Shown here: positions 40,537 to 52,238 of the stretch, in pieces
Layout: each line of letters opens with the position of its first letter
Position numbering within the stretch: the stretch's first letter is position 1
Origin: Plantago major
Lineage: Eukaryota > Streptophyta > Magnoliopsida > Lamiales > Plantaginaceae
Direction: 5' to 3'
Assembly: GCA_026545765.1 (NCBI GenBank)
Contig: CM048842.1
Coordinates: forward strand, 31,545,167-31,609,166
Length of the DNA: 64,000 nt
The notes under the pieces: model-generated
Database searches by the model: none
Seen by the model: only the letters and a program-made list of their open reading frames with translations
Told to the model about the DNA's origin: nothing
Program-made: the position numbers and the translations under genes

Positions 40537-41196
40537 TTGAGAGGATCAAACTTGATCTCTTTTGATGACAGTGAAATACCTCCCCCAACATCTGGAGGAG
40601 AAGATCTCAGAGATCCGGACGTTCATTTGGTTGTCTCTTTAGTCATTGCCACTTACAAGGTCAATAAGGTGCTTATTGATACTGGAAGCTCTTCTAACAT
40701 CATCTCCAAAAGAACTATGGACCAAATGAATTTGGAAAGGATCGAGTATGGAAGAGTCTATACTTCACCAGTGGGATTTGGAGGCTCTACAGTTCGTCCC
40801 ATTGGAAGTATCCCTCTACAAGTTTCCATGGGGACTTTCCCAACAAGAGTAACTCAAACAGTTCTCTTCAGGGTTGTAGATCGTGTCTTTGATTACAATG
40901 TTGTCTTAGGACGTCCAGGCCTCAATCAATTCAAAGCTATCTCATCTCCACTGCACAATATGGTCAAGTTTCCTACTCCAAATGGTGTAGGAGAAGAAAT
41001 AGGAAACATCAGAGAAGCATGGGAGTGCTACATTATATCGATCAGAAATGCCTCAGCTCCCGTTCTTACAGTCACTGACAAGCTCGGTTCGCTCTCCCCA
41101 GCGCCTCTCACACCTCCTAAAGAAGAGATAGGAGCTAGAGCTCTTAAGGAGAAATTTCCTAAGGCTGCAAGGATTGAACCTGATGAGCCCACCTAA
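40537..41196 (+). CDS. Tat-like aspartic protease
   Basis: A 219-codon open stretch has the retropepsin active-site region VLIDTGSSSNIISKRTMDQM, the flap region (YTSPVGFGGSTVRPIGSIPL) and the C-terminal FDYNVVLGRPGLNQFKAISS, all standard for gypsy proteases. SPLHNMVKFPTPNGVGEEIG follows as in Tat polyproteins (the usual HLKLKFPT context before RT). In active elements it cleaves the Gag-Pol polyprotein. The start is within the polyprotein, not a true initiator. Confidence 0.85.
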   Translation: MRGSNLISFDDSEIPPPTSGGEDLRDPDVHLVVSLVIATYKVNKVLIDTGSSSNIISKRTMDQMNLERIEYGRVYTSPVGFGGSTVRPIGSIPLQVSMGTFPTRVTQTVLFRVVDRVFDYNVVLGRPGLNQFKAISSPLHNMVKFPTPNGVGEEIGNIREAWECYIISIRNASAPVLTVTDKLGSLSPAPLTPPKEEIGARALKEKFPKAARIEPDEPT

Positions 41197-41297
41197 AGGA
41201 GATCCAATTGATAGAAGGAAGTCCTGAAAAGAAGACTAGGATTGGGCGAGATGAGCATTGAAGTTGAGATGAAACTCAGCTTGCACGAAAAGCAACC

Positions 41298-42175
41298 TTG
41301 ATGTCTTTGCATGGAGCAGCGATCTTAAGGGATAGATTCAGAATAGGCATTCACCGTCTGAACATGGATTCTTCGGTAAAGTATATCCGCCAAAAGAGAA
41401 AAGACTTTGGACCCTTTAAGGACGCTATCATAGCCGGAGAGGTTGAAAGGCTCATGAAAGCGGGACACATTGAAGAGGTTAGATACTCTAATTGGGTCTG
41501 CAATGTAGTCCTCGTGGAAAAAGCTCCAGGTAAGTGGAGGATGTGTAATGAATTTACTAGATTGAATAAGTTTTGCCCGAAAGATCCTTATCCCTTACCT
41601 CGGATCGACCAACTAGTGGAATCCACAGCCAGATGTGCTCTTCTGAGCTTCATGGATGCTTATCAAGGGTTTTTTATCAAATCAGAATGGCTCAAGAAGA
41701 CATTAAGAAGACAACATTCTTTGCGGCTGGAGGCGTTTATTGCTTCAAGGTTATGCCATTTGGATTGAAAAATGCTGGAGCTACTTACCAACGTCTGGTA
41801 AATAAAATGTTCAAAGAAGAGATTGGCAAAACAATGGAAGTATATGTTGATGACTTGTTGGTTAAGAGCAAGACAGAGGAGCAACACATCGAGCACCTTA
41901 ACAATTGCTTCTCTATCTTGAGGAAATGCAGGATGGCGAACCACGAGAAATGTACCTTTGGAGTGAAAGGGGTAAATTTCTAGGTTACATGAATCCTGAA
42001 GAGGCATCAGTGCCAACCCGAAAAAGATCAAGGCTATTTTAGACTTGCCACAACCAAAAACCATTAATGAGGTCCAACAACTCATAGGGCGAGTTATGTC
42101 CTTAAGCCGCTTCATCTCCAGATTAGCAGAAAAGAACCTACCCTTCTTCAAGATATTGAGGAAAGGGGACAAGTT
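41298..42175 (+). pseudogene. Tat-like reverse transcriptase
   Basis: Recognisable RT motifs in order: EEVRYSNWVCNVVLVEKAPG and KWRMCNEFTRLNKFCPKDPY, then PLPRIDQLVE and LLSFMDAYQG, YCFKVMPFGLKNAGATYQR, and the catalytic VYVDDLLVKSK (YVDD). The thumb/connection region follows. This enzyme copies the element RNA into DNA in active relatives. The region is interrupted in this fossil. Confidence 0.85.
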
Positions 42176-43387
42176 TTAGTGGACCAAAGAGTGTGAGGAA
42201 GCCTGTGACAGTTTAAGAAATATCTCCTCTCACCACCACTCTTGGCCAAACCAGTAGAAGGAGAACCCCTCTACTTGTACCTAGCGGTCACCAATGAGGC
42301 TATGAGTTCGTCTTTGGTTGGATCAAGCCAACAATCACGAACTGTCTACTACCTAAGCAAGGGTCTGGCGGACGGAGACGAGGTATGCTCAGAGTGAGAA
42401 ATTGGCATATGCTTTGGTATACACTGCTCGGAGGTTGAAGCCCTACTTTAAGTCACACAGGATTGTGGTCCTCACCAGTCAACCGTTGAAACAAGTACTT
42501 AGAAAGCCAGATCAATCTGGCCGGCTGTCCAAATGGGCGTTCGAACTGAGCGAGTACGATATTAGATATCAAGCTCAAAAGACAAAAGCCAGATCTGGCC
42601 GACTTCTTAGTCGATTACCCTGAGAAGGATGAAGAAAATGTCAATGATCAGGTGAAAGAAGTTGAGTGCTTGATGATAACACAAGGAGTGAACCTCTCTG
42701 AGCAAGCGAGGGTCACTGAGGAAGATGCAAAACAAGAAATCTATGGTGACACTCAATCCAGATTTCCACGAACTATGGATGATTCTCTCGAGAGACACTT
42801 GTTCCTTTTGGAAATGCGAACACTCATGTGCTTGCATCTTCCGTCGAAGTAAGGGAGATCCGGAAGATAAGAACATCGGTACTTCTATAGCATCCAAAGA
42901 ACAAGGAAAAGGCACTTGGACACTACAGGTAGATGGATCTTCTACCAGTAGACTTGGAGGCATTGGAATACACCTTAAGAGCCCTGAAGGTGTCGAGTTA
43001 GATTATGCCATCACGCTTGATTTCAAGGTAACCAACAATGAAGCTGAGTATGAGGCACTCCTCGTCGGAATCAAGATGGCAAAATCCCTCCAAGTGAGAA
43101 GGGTCAAAGCTTACACTGACTCACAACTAGTTGAATCTCAGTTCTCAGGGTCCTTCCCCGCTAAGGGCCCTAACATGATCAAGTACTTGGAATTGCTCAA
43201 AAAAGAGGTGGAGAACTTTGAGGAATTCACACTAGAAAGGTTCGATAGGGAATGGAATGAGAAAGATGACTCACTCTCAAAGTATGCCTCAGATTCAGGA
43301 GCGTTGGATACTAGAAGCATCATCCTATTGACTCTTAGGACTTTCGCTCATGAGTCCGGGCCTGCATATCTTGCTCTTAACCACTAA
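42176..43387 (+). pseudogene. Tat-like RNase H region
   Basis: The first part (42402-42623) has KWAFELSEYDIRYQAQKTKA, the connection segment of gypsy pol. The second (42725-43387) has LQVDGSSTSRLGGIGI, TNNEAEYEALLVGIKMAKSL and VKAYTDSQLVESQ, the D-E-D pattern of a retroelement RNase H, here of the additional archaeal-like type found in Tat elements. It degrades template RNA in active relatives. Interrupted. Confidence 0.8.
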
Positions 43388-43397
43388 ATAGACTTGG

Positions 43398-43894
43398 ATG
43401 ACAGACATCTTCAATTACCTGAAGGACGGGTTTTTGCCCTCAGATCGGAAGGAAGCGAGGAGAGTTTTTTGCAGAGCCACTAGATATTTTATCCTTGGGG
43501 AAGATCTTTACAAGAAGTCTTTCAGTGGCACTCACTTGAGGTGCTTTGGACCCCAAGAGGCTAGGACTATTTTGGAAGAGATCCATAGTGGAAGTTGTGG
43601 GAGTCACTCAGGAGGCCGAGCTTTGGCTCAGAAAGTCATAAGGCAAGGTTACTACCGACCAACAATTGATAAGGATGCTTCAAACGTTGCTCGGGCATGT
43701 GATGATTGTCAGTACTATGCCAACGTTCCTCACTGCCCTACAAACCCTATGATTCCGTCAATCATAGTCTGCCCATTTGATCAGTGGGGGATAGACATAG
43801 TCGGTCCTTTTTCCCGCGGTACTCACCAGAAGAAATTCCTAATTGTTGCTGTTGAATACTTTACCAAGTGGGTTGAGGCAGAAGCCGTATCTAC
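43398..43894 (+). pseudogene. Tat-like integrase, N-terminal and start of core
   Basis: The zinc-binding HHCC module is visible (IHSGSCGSHSGGRALAQKVI, then ARACDDCQYYANVPH), followed by PFDQWGIDIVGPF with the first catalytic Asp of the DDE core. The coding sequence is interrupted at 43894 by a solo LTR and its remaining part is seen after 45199. Confidence 0.85.
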
Positions 43895-45199
43895 TGATAA
43901 GCTCCAATTATACTCTAAAAAGCAATTAGAGATAAAGGCAATTTGCAGACTAAAGCCTAACTCGTGATCGATCTCTAGGGAATTAATTAAGCTATGTAGC
44001 AATGAGAGTAAAACAGATACTTGCCAGTGACAGTTTGATTGATGGTTTTTTGTGTACTTCTAACTAGATCGATTAAAGCTAAGATTACGATTAACAATGA
44101 GAGGAAGATGAATATAGTAGCAAGATCCAATTATGCTAATTCGAACTAGGAATAACACTCATAATTGTAACACGGTTGTTGTACAGCAAATCAATCAATT
44201 TGATTCAACCAATTGTTCTTAGAAAATATTATACTGGAGAAATCGTGAGTCGTCAATTCACGCTCCTTAAACATGAACAATTTAGAGAATTTAATACGGA
44301 CATATCGAATTGAAGGTTTTTACGAAGATTTTATACGAGACTAACCTATATGAGTGATTTGATAAACCCTAGAACGAATATGCATAATCTTCACATGCTA
44401 CTGTATTCAAAGGTGTTTAGCTACTCATAACGGATGATTGCATGCAGAGCTTCATGGTAAAAATCATACGAAACATAGATGATAAACTCGCATGCAATAA
44501 CATACAATTCAATCGATAAGATAAAGAACGAATTGTAAAGAACAAAGCAATGGAGAAATCAATACCAATAATCTTGATGAATAAAATCAATCGAGTAACC
44601 AAGCTCCAAAGATGTCTCAATGTCGATATACGAATCTATGAGCTTTTCTCAATACTAGGTTAAAAGAAGTATGAAAGAAAGAATCCAAACTCTAATCTAA
44701 TAAGGAAAACAAAACTCTGATCCTGCGTTTCTGCATGGCGAAAGGAATAGCTTCTTGCTAGCCTATAATCGAAAATATATAGCTCGTATAATTTTACATG
44801 GCGGAAAAATCCCCCTGGCCGAAACTACAATTCTTCAAGACAGGAGCTCATTCGCAAAATGTCACCGCGGCGGACCAATTCCTTCGCCGCGGCAAGCCTT
44901 CTCAAATCGCAGAAGATAACCATTCGCTAATTCTCGCCACGGCGGACTGAATTCCTCGCCGCGGCGAGACTTCTTTCAATTTCCAGTTACAAGCTTCGTA
45001 AAATCTCGCCGCGGCGGACTGAATTCCTCGCCGCGGTGAGCCATGCTAAGCGGCTTGATCTCATTTAGCTCAAAAGATATCGATTTCTGCAAAATGTAAA
45101 CACAGCACCAAAGCGTAAAAACGAACTAAAAATACTACAAAACTAAAGACAAAGACCTCTAAAAAGGACCAAATGAGACGTTAGAATATTGTCTCATCA
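43895..45199 (-). repeat. Solo LTR, gypsy family C, copy 4
   Basis: Plus strand TGATAAGCTCCAATTATAC...ATTGTCTCATCA (1305 bp; sense is minus), flanked by TCTAC at 43890-43894 and 45200-45204, a perfect duplication in integrase. GC-rich CCGCGGCG motifs at 44860-45040. Closely similar to copy 3 (GGTTGTTGTACAG, AAACATGAACAATTTAGAG). Confidence 0.93.
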
Positions 45200-45930
45200 T
45201 CTACCATCACTGATAATCGAGTGAGGACTTTCATTTGGAAAAACATCATTTGTCGCTTTGGACTACCCAGGGTCCTTGTCTCGGACAATGGGGCTCAGTT
45301 TTCCGGAGCTAAAATCAAGGAATGGTGCAAATCCTTCAAGATAGAGCAACAATTCACATAAGTTGGACACCCTCAAGCTAATGGTCAAGTTTCGTCAACG
45401 AACAAGACAATTGTCAAGATCTTAGAAAAGAGGCTAAGGACTTCTCAAGGGAGTTGGAAAGATGACCTGGATGGCGTACTTTGGGCTCACCGTACCACCG
45501 CTAGAACTGCTACTCAGGAGACATCATTTGCGCTAGTCTATGGCACTGAAGCAGTCATCCCTTCGAAAATTGCTGTTGAAACTCAAAGGATTCAATAGTA
45601 CCAACCCATTGAGAATGAAATGGCAAGGATCTATGAGTTGAATCTGCTTGAGGACAGAAGAAACACTGCACTAGCTAACATCCACCGATACCAAGCGACA
45701 ACTGCCCCAGCTTACAGCAAGCAAGTCTATGCTAAGGGTCTACAGGTTAGTGATTTGGTTCTTAGAAGGGCAGACATTCTCAGTAAGGTTGGAAAGCTCA
45801 AACCTAAATGGGAACGTCCTTACAAGATCATTGGAGCAAGAGTCAACAGAAGCTATGAGTTAGAGGATGATTAGGGAAGGGTCTTGAAGAGAACTTGGAG
45901 TGCCAAGAACCTTCAGAAGTTTTATGCTTA
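45200..45930 (+). pseudogene. Tat-like integrase, core end and C-terminal domain
   Basis: SDNGAQFSGAKIKEW with the second catalytic Asp, HPQANGQV with the downstream core region, GVLWAHRTTARTATQETSFA and YGTEAVIP are standard gypsy integrase segments. The last block (45620-45874) has DLVLRRADILSKVGKLKPKW and ERPYKI, the C-terminal domain. Interrupted. Confidence 0.85.
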
Positions 45931-47257
45931 AGAACTACATCAGTTACTTTTACTGTTTTGCTTTTTGGCCCTAAAGCCCACCAGTTGTAATTGCATTTAC
46001 GTCAAATCAATACAACTTCTATCTTTTTCGATTAAATTTGTCTTAGACTCAGTTCTACTCTCCGGACTCACCTCTCCGAGCCATAGGCATTTCTTATACA
46101 AAACACCAAATGATCGAACTCCTACGATTTGTCTTACAACTTGCACGAAGTGTAAGAACCGTGAACTTCAGTTTAGAGATCCAAGCAGAGCCTCTTATCA
46201 TAAAAAAAAAGTTGGAAACAAGCGGGCGACTACGATGTCAAAACGAAGTCCTAGAGAAATTTTCAACCAAAGAATCCTCGGACCATCTACCTCTGCAGCC
46301 ACCACCATTTTCGAGTTAGGCGAAAACAACTCACAAAAAATGGTGAAGTGTTGCAGAGGCGGACAGATCAAGGAATTGATCCTCGAACGAAGCATGATTT
46401 CTCAAGCGCTCTCAAATGAATGAGTCGAATAGATGGCGCTGCCCAGCTCCTTGAATCATCTGCCTCTTCACCATAACCATTTTGAGTTAGCCCAAGACAC
46501 TCACATAAAATGGTAAATGGTGGAAGAGACGGATAGATCGAGAATGGACCCTCAAACAGTTAAGAATTCCAACACGTTAGTGGTTCGATCTCATCGTCCC
46601 GTGAGATCCGACTCATGACCCCTCGGACAAGTGAAAGGCTCCTACAAGGCGAATCACACATAGGAACGTCGGAATCGACCTAATCGATAGACTCCGAACT
46701 AGGGGATCTGAATCACCCACTATTACAAGACAAAAATGATACAAAATAGCCGTACAATGCCAAGGTACTTATAGATGCCATCGACTAATCACATTGGGAC
46801 GCGTGCAATGTAACGGTTACCATTGGGCTTGGGCTTGAGTTGGGCCTTTACTATTGGGCCTCCACTTTAGATCCATCAAAGATTGAGTGGCTCGGATTAA
46901 GTTGTTACTCGGAGCGATACTCGACTCATTGCGAATCATTATTTACAAGACTTTATGATTGGACGCTCGGGATCGATACCTTGAACAGCGTGTGTCGAAT
47001 CTATAAAGTTTACTCGACCTATTTTTGTTGAAGGCGATCAGCGAAAATCACTTGGCGGAATAATACTAAGTTACATTTCTGATATTATGAGCATATTGAT
47101 TTGAAACGATCCGTTCGGACCATAGCCAAAAGAGTCCGAACCGATTTTCTAAATTTGATTGTTTTTTATCCCAAGTTTAAGTTAGTGAGTTGACTCGGAT
47201 TTAATTCCAGCCGACCGAACTAGAAATACTTGAAACAATTACATAAAACATGCATGT
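45931..47257 (+). other. Non-coding stretch after Tat-like pol
   Basis: No credible gene. The short open frames here lack any family resemblance. The sequence has tandem-like similarity within itself: AACAACTCACAAAAAATGG near 46325 and AGACACTCACATAAAATGG near 46495, each followed by an AGAGGCGGACAGATC-type phrase. GTCCGAACC motifs near 47130-47150 recall the LTR of this element. Taken as its 3' untranslated region; a diverged LTR is the alternative. Confidence 0.5.
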
Positions 47258-47329
47258 TGTTGGGAAATTTGTTGGGAAATTTCTTGGGAAATTTGTTAGG
47301 AAATTTGTTAGATATTTTGTTAGAAATAT
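47258..47329 (+). repeat. 12-bp tandem array at the LTR edge
   Basis: Units TGTTGGGAAATT, TGTTGGGAAATT, TCTTGGGAAATT, TGTTAGGAAATT, TGTTAGATATTT and TGTTAGAAATAT. The unit is the LTR start itself, so the terminus is multiplied. The 3' LTR has five units. Confidence 0.9.
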
Positions 47330-48384
47330 CTGTTTAGATTTTGATCAGCAACATGATGACTTATCTTAGTCTCAGAAAGGTGATTAGTACTCTTGGTTCA
47401 CTTGAACACTGTAAAAGAGGAAACTCACTAAGTATGATAGTCTAGCTAATCTTGTATAGGATGTTAGGTCTCAAAATGTAATTTTTATTTTATGAAGAGA
47501 AGACCAAGAAGAAGACATCAGCGAACAAGATCAGCGACATTGAAGACTTGAAGAAGCGCACAAGATTCACAAGCTGTTGTTCAGATATCTTAGCCAGATA
47601 TCTTGAAGACACGAATAGTTTCAAATAAACTGTGTCACAAGAGATATCTGAGAAATAAAAGACCTATCTGAAAACAAGGAAAGTGTCCACAAATATCTAT
47701 TCTCAGATACCTTCAGCTTTAACCACATTTCTGAAAGAGAAATATATATATTGCAAACAAAGTTGTTTCAATATAAGTGGTATCTGAAGATTGAAGATAA
47801 CACTAGTCTCTGATACAAAGCATAGTTCCGTTGACACTACATGACAAAAAGTATAGTACAATGCATTTAATGCATGGACAGAAATGTCTGAATAAAAGCA
47901 ACGACAGCTTCTGAAGAAGAAGACAAAACACCTTTCTGATTCTTATACGGATATCAATAGTTTGAATTTGAGCTATGGATACTATTCAAGCGGCACTCAA
48001 ATTCATCTATAAATATCAACACTTAGGCGCTTGAGAAGATACCTTGAACACACTACACTATTTGACCGAACATCTTACTCTCAAAGCAAACTTACTTATC
48101 CTCAAAGCTTTACATTGCGACCAAAGCTTTTGATCTTGAGTAACAACTTTGAAGTTCTAAGTGTCACGATCCTAAACAAGCATAGCTATCTGTGAAAGAG
48201 TTGAAGCGAAAGATCAAGCATCGATTCATTCTCTTGAACATTTAACGAACTTGGGTCGATAAAAGAACAAGATACCATACATTGAAAAGTGTATTAAGTA
48301 TACTTGATTCACGAGCTATCTGAATAAGCGAATAAGTTATTAAAGAAGCTCATCGACAACTCAAACCAAAACCAACACCATAAG

Positions 48385-48600
48385 CTGGTAGATGCGGGAA
48401 GTACTTAGTTTGAAAATGGGAATAACTCAAGGTTCTTATAGGAATTACTTGATTTGGAAACTAAGGAATAACTCGAGGTTATTGAGTATAGGAAGTGTAG
48501 CTTGGGAAGCTAGGGAATAACTCGAAGGTTTACGAGTCTGGAAGTACTTGGTTTGTGCGGGAACAACTTCGGGGAACATTTGGTTGGGAACGATTGTTAA
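48385..48600 (+). repeat. Stem-loop array, copia element 3 5' LTR
   Basis: Four or so units of the GGAAGTA...GGAATAACTC pattern. The clearest stem is TAGCTT-GGG-AAGCTA (48498-48512). Others are weaker. Confidence 0.65.
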
Positions 48601-48921
48601 GAATCTTAGAATAGGTTTATTATAAGGTGAACTCAATTATCATTCTAGTGAATTCTAGGTCTCTGGTAGACCGAAGTGGATTAGTTGGAGGATTCGCCAC
48701 CTCCGGATACCACTATACTTCTTGTGTTATTTACCTTTATGTATTTACATTCGGACACACACACACACTTTAAGCTGTTTACACTTATCTTTATTTAGTC
48801 TTCCTTTGATTCTAAGTATCGATATCTATTGAGATATGAGAAATAGTTTTATCGACAAAAGTTTTAAATGACTATTCACCCCCCCTCTAGTCTTTTACTT
48901 TGCGTTATCTGGACCAACAAG

Positions 48922-48934
48922 TGGTATCAGGCGG
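48922..48934 (+). other. Primer binding site, copia element 3
   Basis: TGGTATCAGGCGG, two bases after the LTR, corresponding to the Met-tRNA site at 6615. Confidence 0.8.
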
Positions 48935-49029
48935 GGAGGTTCACAAGCTTGCCTTTGAACCTAGATCCCCAGATAGGTGAAGGAACTTTGTCCATTTAGG
49001 ACTATTTAATTTGTGTGTAAGTGTGCGGT

Positions 49030-50250
49030 ATGTCTCTGAGTGATGCACCCATTCTCAAACCCGGAGAATTACGAGAAATGGAAAAATAACATGATGCTCC
49101 ACCTTGAAGCCATAAGTGGCGAAATGATCGAAGTGATAAAGAATGGCCCGATAGTCATTCAACAACTCGAACAAGTCATGGAGGTTTCTAATGGTAGAGA
49201 GCAGAGATCAAGCGAAGGATCTTCACAAGCCGATCGTCGACAAGTGCGAGATCTACTAGTCGAGTTATTTCTGAAACAAAGCAGAAGAACTGGACGCCGG
49301 AAGATGCAGAGAAATCGTCTGGATGGTCAAGCTCGTAATATCATCATCGGATCGACAGAGCACATCTGATGTAAACTACGGGGTGCTAAAAGCGGCGAAA
49401 GTTGCACAGCAAGCGATTGAAGAAATCTGTGCGGGCCAGAAAACGAAAAACAAGTTCGAAGTTCTCAAGTTGAAATTTCAAAATTTCAAACAAGGACCTT
49501 GAAACTACGGAAGAACTTGATTTCGGTTACCACTCTCATGAGTGACATGGCAGCTCTTGGGGAAAGCAGATACTCGGTCGGAAAAGATTAAGACTATTGT
49601 CGAAGTCTTAACCTGGCTGAGGAGCATACCAAATTTTTATTTTAACAAGGAATGCAAATATCACTCCGGTGGAACTTTTCTCTCATCTTACTTTGTTGAT
49701 TATAGAGACAACTCGAAGAGAACAAACAATGAAAAGTTGCAAAGCGTTGCTCTAGTCACTCGAGAACTTACGAAAACATGAAAAGCGAGGAAGAAGAGGA
49801 TGCTCTTCTTTGCCAAAGTAAATGAGCAAATATATCGGTCGAGAAATTGAAAGAAGGAAAGCGAAGAAGTGAAGAAGCATCTGGCTCGAACTATCACCGA
49901 TACAAAAATATGCAAGCTTCATTGAACAAGCCGACTCGAGAAAGAATCATGTCTTGAGGAAGCGAGAAATTGGAAGCGATATACATTTCTATTATCGAAA
50001 CACAGGCCACTTCAAGAAGGATTGTCACCTGCCCTCGACAAACTAAGGGCGGTGACAAGAAAGATAGGAAAATCTTGAAGAAGCCGAAGCGTTGTTAACG
50101 GAAGAAAGAAAGAAAATCAAATTCAACTAGATGCTCTAGGCGTTGAGGCAGTTACGAAGATGACAATTCAGATGACTCAACCTTACCATCCACGAGAATT
50201 ATGTGGAGTTACTCATGATATAATCGACTTGACCTCAAGAAGAATGAAAT
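49030..50250 (+). pseudogene. Copia element 3 Gag
   Basis: Starts MSLSDAPI and carries the NMMLHLEAISGEMIEVIKNG segment seen in element 1, then zinc-knuckle-region sequence near 49980-50030. Many interruptions; no long frame. Homology to 6730-7833 is clear at the nucleotide level. Confidence 0.7.
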
Positions 50251-51550
50251 GTGTGGAGTTCTTTGAAATTGTGGTCGAGACATCTCAACATAGAAAGCGT
50301 ATGTACTAGTTAAATGTATAATTATACTAGGTGAGGTGTAGAAGTTCAAGTAGTCTATATCTGTCTTTCTTAGGTTGGGACAATTTCATTCAAGTACTTA
50401 CTTTCCTTTATAATGCACAAGTAATACATTTATGCTTTCTCCTTTATATGAAAGTGATGAAGAGGAAATAAAAATCTAGAAAATCTCGGAAAGAACTTGA
50501 CATCTATGAAGAGAATTTCTAATGATCCGAGAGAAAGCGAAAATCTTGAAGAAGAAAAAATTCTCTTGAAAGGAAAATTCTCAATTAGTTAAAGAATGTG
50601 AAAGAAAGGATCTTTGAAAATGCATCTCTCAAAGCTCGAATATACGAGGCGAAAAGTCACATAAAGAAGCGATGGCTGAATTACGAAAGAATTATGAAGA
50701 TCTTCTTTACGAGAACAAGGAACTTCGAAGAAGAATTATCTTTTCAATCTTATACCAAAGCTAGTGACACTCTTCTTGAAGTACAATCTTACTTAAGAGA
50801 TCCTTGAAAAAGAAAGGACTTGAAATTTGAATACAGATGATTGTTCTATCACTACGAATAAGAGTAAGGAGAGAAGAACATTTGTAAGTACTCGACAAGG
50901 CGGTTCCCATGCAATCTATAGTATCGGTGAGAAGACAAAGATTGTTGACAAAGGAAAGCGATTCGCGACGAACCTTTTGGGAAAAACAAATCGCTGAAAA
51001 CAAAAGCTGTAGGCACGTCTACGAAAAGAAACACAACCTTGAAAAGTGTAAACACCCACAATACTATGTCTCTCAAAAGGTAGAATTGCGAGGTAGCAAG
51101 TTCTCCCATGTCACTTTTACGGAAAGAAATTGGACCCAAGACTAGCAATTTGTTGAAAAGATCTCGAGATAACTTCAAGTGCTCGAAGCAGTATTGGCTA
51201 CAAAGGCATTGGAAAACAACTTGCTCATGAGTACAAGCGGCAAGAACGATGGTAGCTAAATTGCTCAAAGCAATTATCGAAGTGGAAGTTAAATCAAACC
51301 CTTTGAAAATCTGAATGCGAGGCTAGAAGAAATCAGCGAGGAAGGCTAAGTTCTTTGAAAAGCAAACTCGGAAACTGACAGTGTCTGAAAGCATCATATG
51401 GAGCACCTAGGAACACGAGGAAGAAAATAATTCTCACTAATGATAACATTCATTCAAATAGAATTCCTCCTTACGTTCTGTCGAATGACAAAGCATATTT
51501 AAAGAAATTCATTCAAAATGGATTCCTCTTTGGAAGAACTTTTAATTACG
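50251..51550 (+). pseudogene. Copia element 3 Gag-protease spacer
   Basis: Matches 7927-9136 in order: LSFQSYTKASDTLLEVQSYL (as LSFQSYTKASDTLIKVHSYL in element 1), then a Lys/Cys/His piece (CKHPQYYVS versus CNHPQCYVS) and a basic tail. Interrupted. Confidence 0.6.
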
Positions 51551-52200
51551 GCGGTTCCATCAAAGATGAGAACTAATCTCATTTCTGTTGTGTGCGAGAA
51601 TGCCTCTGGACTAAAGCACAATGGCTATTTGATTGTGGATCACGGAAAGCACATGGCGAGAGCAAGCAAATCTGGTTGATTACAAAGCTTGCAACCAGGA
51701 CGGATATCAGTTCTTTGGAGGAGAATTAAATCCCTCTCTAAGGATTTGTAGCGTCAATTAGGACTTTAACAATCAGCGGCGTATTACATGTTAAGGATTT
51801 GAAATATAATCTATTTAGCATGAGCAGGTTTGCAAAGGTTTTACTATAAAATTCAAAGCTAAATCATGCAAACTAATTGACAATGAGTCAAAGAGCGGTC
51901 TTAGTTGGTGGCGGAAAGGCGGTCTTTATGTTCTTGGGATTGGGCATCACCCTGTTGAAGAATGTCTCATGGTGAGTCAATCTGGTCACCTGAGAAAACC
52001 TTGGTTATGGCACAAAGAATGAGTCACTTGAACTTCAAAACTCTGAATAAACTTGCTAAGAAAGAGTTAGTGGTTGGCCTTCCCGAACATCTTCGGAAAG
52101 GATGGTATACATTACACTGTCGGATGGAAACAATCTAAAATCTCTTTCAAGTCAAATTAGACACTCTAGTGTTAGACCACTGCAACTTTTACATGGATCT
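51551..52200 (+). pseudogene. Copia element 3 protease and start of integrase
   Basis: The nucleotide sequence around 51630-51850 corresponds to the WHFDSGCGKHMTG...LKYNLLSMSQ region of element 1. It is followed by the pre-integrase region (RMSHLNFKTLNKLAKKELV-like, with the His of the zinc module). Interrupted. Confidence 0.6.
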
Positions 52201-52238
52201 TTTGATTCATGTGTAACTAATATCTTGAGGAAAGAAGT

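Larger units (their letters stand above)
36434..47257 (+). mobile_element. Tat-like Ty3/gypsy element
   Basis: 5' LTR (36434-37302), primer site, gag, protease, RT, RNase H and integrase follow in the gypsy order (integrase last). Two solo LTRs of family C are inserted (38986-40266, 43895-45199). No 3' LTR is seen before the copia element at 47258, so the element may continue at 61930 with the antisense Transposase_28 frames, as Tat-clade elements often carry such antisense ORFs; that link is inference. The left part of copia element 2 is cut here, so this element inserted into it or the two are joined by deletion. Broken, with a moderate number of interruptions. Confidence 0.75.
47258..48919 (+). 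repeat. Copia element 3, 5' LTR
   Basis: TGTTGGGAAATT...TCTGGACCAACA, 1662 bp. TATA box CTATAAATATC near 48008-48018. Starts with a six-unit 12-bp array and holds a stem-loop array at 48385-48600. Confidence 0.9.

Noticed and set aside
45965-46423. Plus-strand open frame of 152 codons as a host gene
   Set aside because: Non-coding 3' region of the Tat-like element; composition and lack of any motif argue against a gene.
36434-47257. Reading the stretch 45931-47257 as the 3' LTR of the Tat-like element
   Set aside because: It does not match 36434-37302 beyond scattered GTCCGAACC words and lacks the TGTTGA...TCAACA ends.
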